Of a DNA stretch of 64,000 nucleotides, positions 1 through 8,337 are shown one piece after another. The stretch is taken from assembly GCA_910579735.1 (NCBI GenBank), contig CAJTUZ010000018.1, forward strand, positions 13,820 to 77,819. The letters run 5' to 3'. Made by a program: the position numbers and the translations under genes. Numbering within the stretch: the stretch's first letter is position 1; each line of letters begins with the position of its first letter. This stretch comes from an uncultured Lachnospiraceae bacterium. Its GTDB lineage: Bacteria > Bacillota > Clostridia > Lachnospirales > Lachnospiraceae. Below the pieces are notes generated by a model. The model saw only the letters and a program-made list of their open reading frames with translations, did no database searches and had not been told where the DNA came from.

Positions 1-1441
1 GGGAGAGAACAGATGGCGCGCGCCGCAGCCATGTGAAAACTGGGAAGGTATACGGGATGCATCCCGTTTTGCACCGATATCGGTACAGGATACGCCGGGA
101 CTCGGGAATGACGTATACTGTCGTGAATGGCATGTGGATCCGGAGATACCGATGTCCGAAGACTGCCTGTATCTGAATATATGGACCGGAGCCGGGAGTG
201 CGGAGGAAAAACAGCCGGTACTCGTCTGGTTTTTCGGCGGTGCCCTGCAATGGGGATATACCTCGGAAATGGAATTTGACGGAGAAAGGCTGGCGCGTCG
301 GGGCGTCGTAGTGGTGACGGTAAATTATCGTATTAATGTATTCGGGTTTATGGCACATCCGCAGCTGACCAAAGAACAGCCGGATGCACCGGCCAACTTC
401 GGCAGTCTGGACCAGCAGGCCGGATTGAAATGGGTAATCTGCAATATCCGTGCATTTGGCGGCGATCCGGACAACATTACGATTGCCGGACAGTCTGCGG
501 GAGGCGGAAGCGTGCTCAGTCAGATGGCATGTCCTGCCAATAAGGGACTGTTTCAAAAAGCAGTCTTTATGAGTGCGATGATCCGGAATCCTTATCAGGC
601 CGGGGGCTTCGGCGTACCGAAACCGCTTGCGGAAGCGGAGAAAAACGGCGCGGATTTTCTGTCTTTTCTGGGGGTATCGACGTTAGAAGAGGCAAGGGCG
701 TTAGATGCTTTCTTTATTCGTGATAAATATGCGCAGTTCAGGGAAAAACACGCCTATATGGGAGTGACGGTTGACGATCGTTTCTGTTTCGGCGATCCGC
801 TCGTATACTTTCTGCAGGGAAAAAGTGCGGATATACCGGTCTTTGCGGGAAACACCGAAGACGAATTCCCGGCCTACCTTACGGCGGACTGCGAAGAGTC
901 TCTGCTGGAAAAAGCAAAAGCGGCGTTTGGCGGATATGCGGAAACTTTTCTGAAGATGCCGGAAGCCTGGCAGTGCGACGAGAAGGGGTGCTATGGAAAG
1001 GTCAACGAACAGGAATGTACGATCAAAGGCGTTTTCGGCAGCCGGACGGCACAGGGGAGAGGGCAGGAACATTACTATTATAAATTTGCCGCAGATATCC
1101 CCGGACGCGATGATCCGGGAATCTTCCATTCCGTAGATCTGTGGTTTTTCTTTGAAACATTGGCGAAGTGTTCCAGACCTTTCCGCGGGAAACATTATGA
1201 TCTGGCACGTCAGATGTGCAATTACTGGGTAAACTTTATTAAAACAGGCAATCCGAACGGACTCGATGACGACAGAAGTCCGCTGCCGGAGTGGTTCCCT
1301 TATACGCATACGACGCCTTTTGAAATGGTGTTTACGACGCAGGGCGCCAAACCGGTGCAGGAAGAGGAAAAGCCGTTTATGAAATTTATGATGGAAACAA
1401 TCGTAAGGCAGTTGGAAGGCAGCAGCCGGGAAACAAAATAA
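1..1441 (+). CDS. Type B carboxylesterase, 5' end missing
   Basis: Alpha/beta-hydrolase of the carboxylesterase type B family (COesterase), hydrolysing ester bonds. The reading frame is open from base 2, so the gene starts left of the window; the GTG at 134 is internal, because the upstream residues (PCENWEG..., VQDTPG) also match the family. Visible motifs are SEDCLYLNIW, the nucleophile elbow GQSAGG (Ser codon 494-496), a DEF segment in the acidic-residue region, and FHSVDLWF carrying the likely catalytic His (codon 1127-1129). No signal peptide can be judged. It lies 58 bp before a GH39 xylosidase in the same direction, so removal of acyl groups from xylan fragments is plausible, but that substrate is inferred. 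Confidence 0.88.
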   Translation, partial: GENRWRAPQPCENWEGIRDASRFAPISVQDTPGLGNDVYCREWHVDPEIPMSEDCLYLNIWTGAGSAEEKQPVLVWFFGGALQWGYTSEMEFDGERLARRGVVVVTVNYRINVFGFMAHPQLTKEQPDAPANFGSLDQQAGLKWVICNIRAFGGDPDNITIAGQSAGGGSVLSQMACPANKGLFQKAVFMSAMIRNPYQAGGFGVPKPLAEAEKNGADFLSFLGVSTLEEARALDAFFIRDKYAQFREKHAYMGVTVDDRFCFGDPLVYFLQGKSADIPVFAGNTEDEFPAYLTADCEESLLEKAKAAFGGYAETFLKMPEAWQCDEKGCYGKVNEQECTIKGVFGSRTAQGRGQEHYYYKFAADIPGRDDPGIFHSVDLWFFFETLAKCSRPFRGKHYDLARQMCNYWVNFIKTGNPNGLDDDRSPLPEWFPYTHTTPFEMVFTTQGAKPVQEEEKPFMKFMMETIVRQLEGSSRETK

Positions 1442-1499
1442 AACGAAAGAAGAAAAGAGTCGGATTTAGAAAAAAGACAGAACGAAGAAAGGAACCTAT

Positions 1500-3014
1500 A
1501 TGAAAGAAAACAGAGTTTACGAGATCGATGACCGGAAAGAAGTATTGTTTCATAATAACGTTGATTTCTGCATTGGAACGGGAAGAATGGGACTTGCGCT
1601 GCAGCAGGCGTATCAGGATCAGCTTCGGATGGTGCAGGACGAGATCGGCTTTCGCCATATCCGCGGCCACGGACTTTTTTCGGACGATATGGCGATCTAT
1701 CAGGAATATGAGGATGCGTCCGGTGTAAAAAGAGCGGAATATAATTTTACTTATCTGGATATGGTGATGGACAGCTATCGGAAATGCGGCCTGAAACCAT
1801 TTCTGGAATTGGGATTTATGCCGGATAAAATGGCGTCCGGAAAGCAGACGATCTTTTACTGGAAAGGAAATGTGACGCCGCCGAAAGACTATCAGGCATG
1901 GTGCGATCTGGTCTGCGCCACACTCAGGCATCTCATGGAGCGTTACGGTGAGGAAGAAGTGCTGACCTGGCCGATCGAAGTGTGGAATGAACCGAATCTG
2001 CCAGGTTTCTGGAAAGATGCCGATATGGAAGAATATTTTAAGCTGTTCCACCGGACATTTGATGCCATAAAAGCGCTGAATGTGCGTTTCCGGGTGGGCG
2101 GGCCGGCCATCTGCGGCGTCGAGGACGAACTGTGGATACGGGAATTTTTGAATTACTGCCGGAAGGAAAAGCTCATGCCGGATTTTATCACGCGTCATCA
2201 TTATACGACGGAGTTTCCAAAGCCGGAAGGGCATTACGGTTACGCGGCGCTTAGCGATGCAGAGCAGGGATTTGACAATCTGCGTTCGACAAGAGACATT
2301 ATTGACAGTTTTGAAGAATACCGGGGGTTAGAGATCCATATTACGGAATTTAATACTTCCTATATTCCGAACTGCCCATTGCATGACACGAATCAGAATG
2401 CGGCTTATATCGCGCAGCAGTTATCGAGGCTCGGTGATGTGAATGAGTCGTATTCGTATTGGACATTCGGCGATATTTTTGAAGAGCAGGGCGTGCCTTT
2501 TACGCCTTTTCACGGCGGGTTCGGACTGGTAGCCAACGGCTGTATACCAAAGCCTACTTTCTGGACGTTTCGTTTTTATAAGGAACTGTGCGGAAAATGT
2601 GTACATAAGTCGGACGATATGGTAATTGTATCTACGGAAAACGGCGGGTATCAGGGAATCGCATGGAATGCTGCCGGTAAAAGACAGGACAGGGAACTGC
2701 AGTTTGATCTTGTTTTCCCGGCCGTAAAAGGAAAAGAATATTCGCTGATCAAAAAGACGGTGGATGAGGATACCTGCAACCCGCTTCGTATGTGGCATGA
2801 TATGGGGGAACCGGCATCGCTTGACGAGAAACAGAAAAAACTGCTGCAGGACTGCGCCAGACCGTTCATCTCAGGGAACCGGCTTGCGGCATCGGAAGAA
2901 AAACTGTCTGTTTCGCTTACGGTAAAAGAGTTTGGTGTGGTATATTTTGAACTGCAGCCGATCAAGGCGGAAAACGACAGAGGATTTGATTATAACAGGG
3001 CCGTATTAAATTAA
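1500..3014 (+). CDS. GH39 beta-xylosidase
   Basis: Family 39 glycoside hydrolase, most likely xylan 1,4-beta-xylosidase, a retaining enzyme that releases xylose from xylo-oligosaccharides. The 504-residue protein has the family's catalytic pair: WNEPN with acid/base Glu164 and ITEFN with nucleophile Glu283, in a TIM barrel followed by a beta-sandwich. There is no signal peptide, so it should act on imported oligosaccharides in the cytoplasm. The start ATG follows AAGAAAGGA. It probably shares a transcript with the upstream carboxylesterase, and a hairpin terminator follows its stop. GH39 also contains alpha-L-iduronidases; xylosidase is preferred from the bacterial context. Confidence 0.88.
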   Translation: MKENRVYEIDDRKEVLFHNNVDFCIGTGRMGLALQQAYQDQLRMVQDEIGFRHIRGHGLFSDDMAIYQEYEDASGVKRAEYNFTYLDMVMDSYRKCGLKPFLELGFMPDKMASGKQTIFYWKGNVTPPKDYQAWCDLVCATLRHLMERYGEEEVLTWPIEVWNEPNLPGFWKDADMEEYFKLFHRTFDAIKALNVRFRVGGPAICGVEDELWIREFLNYCRKEKLMPDFITRHHYTTEFPKPEGHYGYAALSDAEQGFDNLRSTRDIIDSFEEYRGLEIHITEFNTSYIPNCPLHDTNQNAAYIAQQLSRLGDVNESYSYWTFGDIFEEQGVPFTPFHGGFGLVANGCIPKPTFWTFRFYKELCGKCVHKSDDMVIVSTENGGYQGIAWNAAGKRQDRELQFDLVFPAVKGKEYSLIKKTVDEDTCNPLRMWHDMGEPASLDEKQKKLLQDCARPFISGNRLAASEEKLSVSLTVKEFGVVYFELQPIKAENDRGFDYNRAVLN

Positions 3015-3042
3015 TCTCTATTAAATTAACATTGTTTCATGG

Positions 3043-3070
3043 AAAAGGATGGCTGCGGTCATCCTTTTTT
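3043..3070 (+). terminator. Terminator after GH39 gene
   Basis: AAAAGGATG and CATCCTTTT form a 9-bp stem around an 8-nt loop, followed by a run of T. It closes the carboxylesterase-xylosidase unit and separates it from ptsH. Confidence 0.8.
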
Positions 3071-3108
3071 ATGCATGAAAAAGCGCTCCGGAATAATCCT
3101 GTCTAAAT

Positions 3109-3122
3109 TGGAAACGATAAGG
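3109..3122 (+). promoter_or_regulatory. Possible cre (CcpA) site before ptsH
   Basis: TGGAAACGATAAGG matches the first ten constrained positions of the catabolite-response consensus TGNAANCGNTNNCA but ends GG rather than CA. It lies 40 bp before ptsH, where CcpA/HPr-Ser-P feedback would make sense. Motif match only; chance occurrence is possible. Confidence 0.3.
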
Positions 3123-3162
3123 AAATAAAACGAAAACCAAAGAAAGGCAGGATGATGCAGAT

Positions 3163-3420
3163 ATGGAACAATTTCAATACCGGATCAAAGAGGAAGCAGG
3201 CATGCATGCCAGACCTGCAGGACTGTTTGTCAGAGAGGCAAGCAAATACAGCTCGGCGATCCGGATAAGCCATCGGGAGAAAAGCGGTGATGCCAAAAGT
3301 ATTTTGGGCGTTATGGGGCTTGGCGCGTGCAAAGGCGATATGATCACCATGAATATAGAAGGCGCGGATGAAAAGGAAGCGGCCTGGGGACTAAAACAAT
3401 TTTTGCAGAATAATCTGTAG
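3163..3420 (+). CDS. ptsH: HPr phosphocarrier protein
   Basis: Small phosphocarrier of the PEP-dependent sugar phosphotransferase system; takes phosphate from Enzyme I and passes it to IIA domains. The 85-residue protein has the active-site segment GMHARPAG with His15 and the regulatory segment around Ser46 (AKSILGVM), the HPr kinase/phosphorylase target in Firmicutes. Both sites are intact, so it could serve in transport and in carbon catabolite control. It is 15 bp upstream of an Enzyme I-like gene and presumably co-transcribed. Replacement of the usual KS-N segment by KSGDAKS is a minor variation. It could be a specialised HPr paralogue serving its unusual neighbour. Confidence 0.9.
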   Translation: MEQFQYRIKEEAGMHARPAGLFVREASKYSSAIRISHREKSGDAKSILGVMGLGACKGDMITMNIEGADEKEAAWGLKQFLQNNL

Positions 3421-3435
3421 GGAAAGGATTTATGT

Positions 3436-4707
3436 ATGATCACACTATACGGAAAGAGTGTATATCAGGATATCTGCATGGGAAAGATCCTGTACCGGCC
3501 AAACGGGACGGACGCTGCATGGAATCCGGCGCAGCTGACCGGGCCTGTCATCATAGCTGCCAAAGATCTGACGCCGGCTGATACGAAGCCGCTTGTTCCG
3601 GAGAATGTGCTGGGGTTTCTGCTGGAGCAGGGGTCGAGTGATTCTCATGTCAGCATGCTTGCCAAAAGCATGGGCGTACCGGCGCTCATTGCCATGCAGG
3701 CGGGCAGTCTGGAAGAATATAACGGATACCAGGCAATTTTAGATGGCGAAAACGGGGTCGCATATATAGAACCCGACGAAGAGACCCGCGCCGAACTGCA
3801 TGAAAGAAAATGTATACTGGCAAGGAAAAAGGAAAGCTTACAGGCACTGAAAGGAAAAGAGACAGTTACGGCGGATGGAAGCAGAATTCACCTGTATGCG
3901 GATATCGGCAGCCTGCAGGATATTGATAATGCTTTGGAAAACGATGCCGAAGGCATCGGCCTTTTACGAAGTGAATTCCTGTATCTTGAAAATCAGGATT
4001 TTCCGACGCAGGAACGTTTGTTTGAGGTCTACAGGCAGGCGCTTTTGAAAATGGAAAATAAAAGAGTCGTTATCCGTACACTTGATATCGGAACGGATAA
4101 AGCGGCGGAATACTTTAAACTGGAAAAAGAGATCAATCCGGCGCTGGGCGCCCGCGGGCTCCGCGTCTGTTTGAACAGGCCCGAAATCTTTAAAGCACAG
4201 CTTCGCGCGCTGTACCGTGCAGCCTGCTACGGCAGGCTCGGTATTCTGATTCCTATGGTCATTTCTCTGGAAGAAGTACTGATGGTGAAAGAGATCGCCT
4301 CCCAGGTGCAGAAAGAATTGTCAGACGAGGGCACGGCATATGAAGAGCATGTGGAGTTCGGCATTATGATAGAGACGCCGGCGGCAGCGCTGATCAGTGA
4401 AAAACTGGCCAGGGAAGTTGATTTTTTCTGTATCGGGACGAATAATTTAAGCCAGCTCACGATGGCGATCGACAGACAGAATAAGAACATGCAGTCCTTT
4501 TATAATCCGCATCATGAAGCGGTATTAAAGCTGATTGCCATGTCCGTACAGGCAGCGCACAAGGAAGGGAAAAGAGCGGCGCTGTGCGGGGAACTGGCGG
4601 CTGATGGGGAAATGTTTGAAACATTTATCAATATGGATGTGGATGAACTGGTCATTACCTCTGACGTTTTATTGGAAGCGCGCAAAAAAATCCGGGAAAT
4701 TTATTGA
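3436..4707 (+). CDS. Enzyme I-like PEP phosphotransferase lacking the HPr-binding domain
   Basis: Related to PTS Enzyme I, which autophosphorylates from PEP and phosphorylates HPr. It is 423 residues, against about 570 for normal Enzyme I. After a first segment like the family N-terminus (residues 1-22) it passes straight to the swivelling phosphohistidine domain (AKDLTPADT, then SSDSHVSMLAKS with His71) and the complete TIM-barrel PEP domain (GIGLLRSEF, TLDIGTDK, GTNNLSQ, CGELA with Cys384). The helical domain normally inserted between them, which docks HPr, is absent. Phosphotransfer chemistry looks intact. It follows ptsH by 15 bp, and the next gene, rarA, begins shortly after. A full-length ptsI may exist elsewhere; this one may have a specialised or regulatory role. 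Confidence 0.85.
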   Translation: MITLYGKSVYQDICMGKILYRPNGTDAAWNPAQLTGPVIIAAKDLTPADTKPLVPENVLGFLLEQGSSDSHVSMLAKSMGVPALIAMQAGSLEEYNGYQAILDGENGVAYIEPDEETRAELHERKCILARKKESLQALKGKETVTADGSRIHLYADIGSLQDIDNALENDAEGIGLLRSEFLYLENQDFPTQERLFEVYRQALLKMENKRVVIRTLDIGTDKAAEYFKLEKEINPALGARGLRVCLNRPEIFKAQLRALYRAACYGRLGILIPMVISLEEVLMVKEIASQVQKELSDEGTAYEEHVEFGIMIETPAAALISEKLAREVDFFCIGTNNLSQLTMAIDRQNKNMQSFYNPHHEAVLKLIAMSVQAAHKEGKRAALCGELAADGEMFETFINMDVDELVITSDVLLEARKKIREIY

Positions 4708-4781
4708 ATGCAGAACAAATGTTTGCTACAATAGAAGAAGTTACCAGTAAATTGCAGATCGGAAGAAAGGCCGGATGTTTC

Positions 4782-6146
4782 ATGGAACAGATGACATTGT
4801 TTGATGCAGATCGTTATGAGAACAGGAATGGAGGAACGGCTCCGCATCCTTTGGCGAGCCGTCTGCGCCCGCAGACATTAGAAGCGTTTATCGGGCAGGA
4901 ACATCTGCTTGGGGAAGGCAGGATTCTCAGGCAGCTGATCGAAAAGGATCAGATTTCGTCCATGATATTCTGGGGACCGCCGGGAGTCGGCAAGACAACG
5001 CTGGCCGGGATCATTGCCGGCAGGACGAAAGCGGATTTTATCAATTTCAGTGCAGTGACAAGCGGTATCAAGGAAATTAAGGAAGTGATGAATCAGGCTG
5101 AGATCAGCCGGAAGATGGGAATACGGACAGTTCTTTTTGTTGACGAGATCCACCGATTTAACAAAGCGCAGCAGGATGCTTTTCTGCCATTTGTGGAAAA
5201 AGGAAGTATTCTGCTGATCGGCGCCACGACCGAAAATCCTTCTTTTGAGGTCAATGCGGCGCTGCTTTCAAGATGCCGGGTATTTGTTCTGAAGGCACTG
5301 GAAGAAGATGATATCGTGCGTCTTTTGCAGAACGCGCTGCAAAATCCCGCCGGATTTGCGGGACAGAGGATTGAGATCCGGGAGGAACAGCTAAGGGCAG
5401 TCGCCGTGTTTGCAAATGGAGATGCCAGAACGGCGTTAAATACGCTGGAGATGGTCGTTTTGAACGGAGAGATCACGCCGGATGGCGCTCTTTTGGTAAC
5501 GGATGAAGGCCTTTTGCAGTGTATTAACCGGAAATCCCTTCTATATGACAAAACGGGAGAAGAACATTACAATATTATTTCGGCGCTTCATAAATCCATG
5601 CGCAACAGTGACCCGGATGCGGCGGTTAACTGGATGTGCAGGATGCTGGAAGGCGGAGAGAACCCTCTTTATATTGCCAGACGCCTGATCCGCTTCGCCA
5701 GTGAGGACATTGGTATGGCGGATTCTCATGCACTGCCGCTTGCCGTGGCAGCTTATCAGGCCTGTCATTTCCTGGGAATGCCCGAATGTGACGTGCACTT
5801 GACGCATGCGGTTACATATCTTGCTATGGCACCCAAATCCAATGCGCTGTATACGGCCTGCAAACAGTGCAGAGAGGATGTCAGAAATAAAACGGCGGAA
5901 CCTGTGCCCTTACAGATCAGGAATGCGCCGACGAAATTAATGGAAGAGCTTCATTACGGAGAAGGATACCAGTATGCGCATGATACGGAAGAGAAACTGA
6001 CGAACATGGAATGTCTGCCCGAATCGATGCGCGGGACACGCTACTATTTTCCCACAGGTCAGGGAGAGGAGAAAAAGGTACGGGACAGGCTGGAAGAAGT
6101 CCTGGCGTGGAAAAGGGAGCGGACGGGAGCAGATGGACAAAGCTGA
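4782..6146 (+). CDS. rarA: Replication-associated recombination protein RarA
   Basis: AAA+ ATPase of the RarA/MgsA/WRNIP1 family, acting at stalled replication forks. Walker A is GPPGVGKTT (residues 65-73), Walker B is LFVDEIHRF (Asp121, Glu122), followed by sensor 1 (GATTENPSFE), an arginine-finger region (LLSRCRVF) and the C-terminal tetramerisation domain. The ATG at 4782 is preferred because GGAAGAAAGG precedes it and it begins MEQMTLFD, as in relatives. A TTG-initiated extension from 4704 would overlap ptsI and adds residues without family similarity. Length (454) is normal. The stop codon lies within the stem of the downstream terminator. Confidence 0.92.
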   Translation: MEQMTLFDADRYENRNGGTAPHPLASRLRPQTLEAFIGQEHLLGEGRILRQLIEKDQISSMIFWGPPGVGKTTLAGIIAGRTKADFINFSAVTSGIKEIKEVMNQAEISRKMGIRTVLFVDEIHRFNKAQQDAFLPFVEKGSILLIGATTENPSFEVNAALLSRCRVFVLKALEEDDIVRLLQNALQNPAGFAGQRIEIREEQLRAVAVFANGDARTALNTLEMVVLNGEITPDGALLVTDEGLLQCINRKSLLYDKTGEEHYNIISALHKSMRNSDPDAAVNWMCRMLEGGENPLYIARRLIRFASEDIGMADSHALPLAVAAYQACHFLGMPECDVHLTHAVTYLAMAPKSNALYTACKQCREDVRNKTAEPVPLQIRNAPTKLMEELHYGEGYQYAHDTEEKLTNMECLPESMRGTRYYFPTGQGEEKKVRDRLEEVLAWKRERTGADGQS

Positions 6147-6168
6147 CAACAGCTTTGTCCATTTTTTT
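6135..6168 (+). terminator. Terminator after rarA
   Basis: GGACAAAGCTG and CAGCTTTGTCC form an 11-bp perfect stem with a 4-nt loop, then CATTTTTTT. The rarA stop codon TGA sits inside the 5' arm, and the T-run abuts the spoIIIA promoter candidate. Confidence 0.9.
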
Positions 6169-6197
6169 GTCATAACTCGGACAACGGTTCATATATT
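6169..6197 (+). promoter_or_regulatory. SigE-like promoter for the spoIIIA operon
   Basis: GTCATAAC, 13 bp, then CATATATT resembles the mother-cell SigE pattern (-35 near GTCATATT, -10 near CATACAAT). It lies 21 bp before spoIIIAA, directly after the rarA terminator. SigE control of spoIIIA is established in Bacillus subtilis; here it is inferred from the motif. Confidence 0.5.
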
Positions 6198-6217
6198 GAG
6201 ATAAGGGGGCGAGGGAG

Positions 6218-7183
6218 ATGCAGAAAGAGGAAATTTTACATATTTTCCCGGACTTCATGCGCCTGACATGGGAAAAGGTGGCAGAACAGGCAGACAGGCT
6301 GCAGGAGATACGTCTGCGCGTCAATCAGCCTGTTACGGTTCTTATGGATCATACGGAATACTTCCTGTCCGAAAGCGGCGAATTGACAGACAGGGAATCA
6401 GATGCACGATACAGCCGGGAAAAGGAGCTTGAGGCGGTTTTGGCGCATGTCTGCAGATATTCGGTGTACGCTTTCGCGGACGAGATCAGACAGGGGTTCA
6501 TGACGATTCCGGGAGGACACAGGATCGGTGTAGCAGGACAGGTTATTCTGGAAAACGGTGAACAGGTCAGAAATATAAAGTACATCCGTTATTTAAATAT
6601 CAGGATCGCGCATGAGATAAAAGGGGTATCCGAGAAAGCGCTCCCTTATCTCTACCGGGAAGGCGAGGTCTTAAATACGCTGATCATTTCGCCTCCGGGC
6701 TGTGGGAAGACGACGATGCTGCGGGATCTGGTACGCAGTTTTTCCGAGGGAAACATCTATGGGAAAGGCAGAAATGTGGGACTGGTAGATGAACGTTCGG
6801 AGATTGCCGGGAGTTATCTCGGGATTCCGCAAAATGATATCGGTATACGGACGGATGTGATGGATGCCTGCCCGAAACGTGAGGGAATGATGATGTTAAT
6901 CCGCTCCATGGCGCCTGATATTCTGGCAGTCGACGAACTCGGAGACAAAGAAGACATAGAAGCCATGCATAGAGCCATCCGATGCGGCTGTCGTGTACTG
7001 GCTACCATTCACGGATTTTCCATAGAGGAAGTGCGCGCCAAGGCGTATATGAAACCTGTGATGGAAGAAAAAGTTTTTGACAGATATATGCTGCTTGGGA
7101 AAAAGAATAACAAATGTAATATAATCGGGATCTATGACAGAGAGAGGAATCTATGTTCAAACTTGCAGGAATTTTGCTGTTAA
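6218..7183 (+). CDS. spoIIIAA: SpoIIIAA, ATPase of the SpoIIIA-SpoIIQ channel
   Basis: Cytoplasmic secretion-type ATPase on the mother-cell side of the SpoIIIA channel linking mother cell and engulfed forespore. The 321-residue protein has Walker A SPPGCGKTT (about residues 158-166) and Walker B DILAVDELG, with a family segment FADEIRQGFMTIPGGHRIG before the ATPase core. The start follows GGGGGCGAGGGAG. It overlaps spoIIIAB by 31 bp, showing tight co-transcription as first gene of an eight-gene operon. Length is ordinary. Confidence 0.95.
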   Translation: MQKEEILHIFPDFMRLTWEKVAEQADRLQEIRLRVNQPVTVLMDHTEYFLSESGELTDRESDARYSREKELEAVLAHVCRYSVYAFADEIRQGFMTIPGGHRIGVAGQVILENGEQVRNIKYIRYLNIRIAHEIKGVSEKALPYLYREGEVLNTLIISPPGCGKTTMLRDLVRSFSEGNIYGKGRNVGLVDERSEIAGSYLGIPQNDIGIRTDVMDACPKREGMMMLIRSMAPDILAVDELGDKEDIEAMHRAIRCGCRVLATIHGFSIEEVRAKAYMKPVMEEKVFDRYMLLGKKNNKCNIIGIYDRERNLCSNLQEFCC

Positions 7184-7671
7184 TGGCAGGGTGTGCCGGA
7201 CTTGGGTTCGAGCGGGTGGCGGAAGAAAAAAGACGCATAAACGAACTTCGCGAGATGCGGCGCATGATTGTCAGGATGCAGGATGAGATGCTTTACGGGA
7301 AGCGGACACTGCCGGAAATCTGCCTGCTTTTTGGACAATGCATGAAGGAACCTTACAGGAGCGCTTTTGCGGGACTTTATGAAAAACTGGAAGAAAACGA
7401 TGGGCGGGATTTGACGATGCTGTGGGAAGAGCAGATGGACCGGTGTATGAAGGATATGGCTATCAACGAAGAAGAGAAGGATATTTTAAGGGAGCTGCCA
7501 AAGCATATGGGAATGCTGCATGAGACGATACAGGCTGCGGGCGTAGGACAATCTCTCGATATTATTACCGGGCATATCGCCAGCGCGCAGGCGGAGTATG
7601 AAAATAAATCCCGGGTCATTATGAGCATCAGTATTATGGCGGGTTTATTTCTTATTATTTTATTACTATAG
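7153..7671 (+). CDS. spoIIIAB: SpoIIIAB, stage III sporulation protein
   Basis: Membrane-associated component of the SpoIIIA complex. The 172-residue protein has a short hydrophobic N-terminus (FKLAGILLLMAGCAGLGF), a long helical middle with many charged residues including the family segment LREMRRMI, and a C-terminal membrane segment (ISIMAGLFLIILLL). This tail is consistent with its remote relation to type II secretion GspF-like proteins. Translation start overlaps the end of spoIIIAA, suggesting translational coupling. Confidence 0.92.
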   Translation: MFKLAGILLLMAGCAGLGFERVAEEKRRINELREMRRMIVRMQDEMLYGKRTLPEICLLFGQCMKEPYRSAFAGLYEKLEENDGRDLTMLWEEQMDRCMKDMAINEEEKDILRELPKHMGMLHETIQAAGVGQSLDIITGHIASAQAEYENKSRVIMSISIMAGLFLIILLL

Positions 7672-7701
7672 AGATACCTAAGGAAGGGATATGGTTTTTC
7701 A

Positions 7702-7896
7702 ATGGGCATTAGTCTTATTTTCAGAATTGCAGCGGTCGGTATACTGGTAACGATTCTAAGTCAGATCCTGAAACACAGCGGCAGGGAAGAACATGCTTTT
7801 TTGATCAGTCTCGCCGGTCTGATTCTCGTTCTGACATGGCTTGTACCATATATCTACGATTTGTTTATCATGATTCAGGATTTGTTTATGATATAA
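7702..7896 (+). CDS. spoIIIAC: SpoIIIAC membrane protein
   Basis: Very small (64 residues) integral membrane protein of the SpoIIIA complex with two hydrophobic helices, about residues 5-22 and 33-60. The amphipathic centre (LSQILKHSGREEHAFLISLAG) contains the characteristic charged loop. The order AB-AC-AD fixes the identity. The stop codon lies in an AT-rich palindromic stretch around 7885-7910 that precedes spoIIIAD. Confidence 0.92.
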   Translation: MGISLIFRIAAVGILVTILSQILKHSGREEHAFLISLAGLILVLTWLVPYIYDLFIMIQDLFMI

Positions 7897-7950
7897 TCAT
7901 GATTTAATAATTTTGAAACAAGTAAATTACATATAAAAAGGTGCATATAT

Positions 7951-8337
7951 ATGGATATCATAAAAATCGGTCTGATCGGTCTTGTCGGGGTGCTGGTTGC
8001 GGCATCCATGAAAAGTTATAAAAATGAATACGGAGTTTATATCGGATTTGCGGTATGTCTGCTGATTTTGACTTATTCGGTCAATTACTTTACACGCATT
8101 ATGACAGGCATGGAAAGCATGCAGACATACCTGGGAGATAATTTTAAATATCTATCGTTATTATTTAAGGCGGTAGGAGCGGCCTATATCTGTGAATTCT
8201 GTTCCGGTATCTGCAAGGATGCAGGATATGCAGGTATTGCGGGGCAGGTGGAAACTATGGGGAAAATGTATATTCTATTGCTTGGCATGCCGATCTTGAG
8301 CGCTCTGATGAAAAGTATTCAGGAGATAGCCGGATGA
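7951..8337 (+). CDS. spoIIIAD: SpoIIIAD membrane protein
   Basis: Polytopic membrane protein of the SpoIIIA complex, 128 residues, with hydrophobic helices near residues 5-20, 28-50, 65-80 and 100-120. It shares ancestry with SpoIIIAC. Its stop overlaps the start of spoIIIAE by 4 bp (ATGA). Start ATG is preceded by AAAAAGGTG. Confidence 0.92.
   Translation: MDIIKIGLIGLVGVLVAASMKSYKNEYGVYIGFAVCLLILTYSVNYFTRIMTGMESMQTYLGDNFKYLSLLFKAVGAAYICEFCSGICKDAGYAGIAGQVETMGKMYILLLGMPILSALMKSIQEIAG

Noticed and set aside
701..1309. 202-codon minus-strand frame within the carboxylesterase
   Set aside because: It lies antisense to a gene with clear family motifs and encodes no recognisable protein; a shadow of codon bias.
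1386..2234. 282-codon minus-strand frame over the GH39 gene
   Set aside because: Antisense to an unambiguous glycosidase; sequence is Phe/His/Arg-rich and unlike any family.
4704..4781. TTG-initiated N-terminal extension of rarA
   Set aside because: It overlaps the ptsI stop, lacks a ribosome site and adds residues not found in the family.
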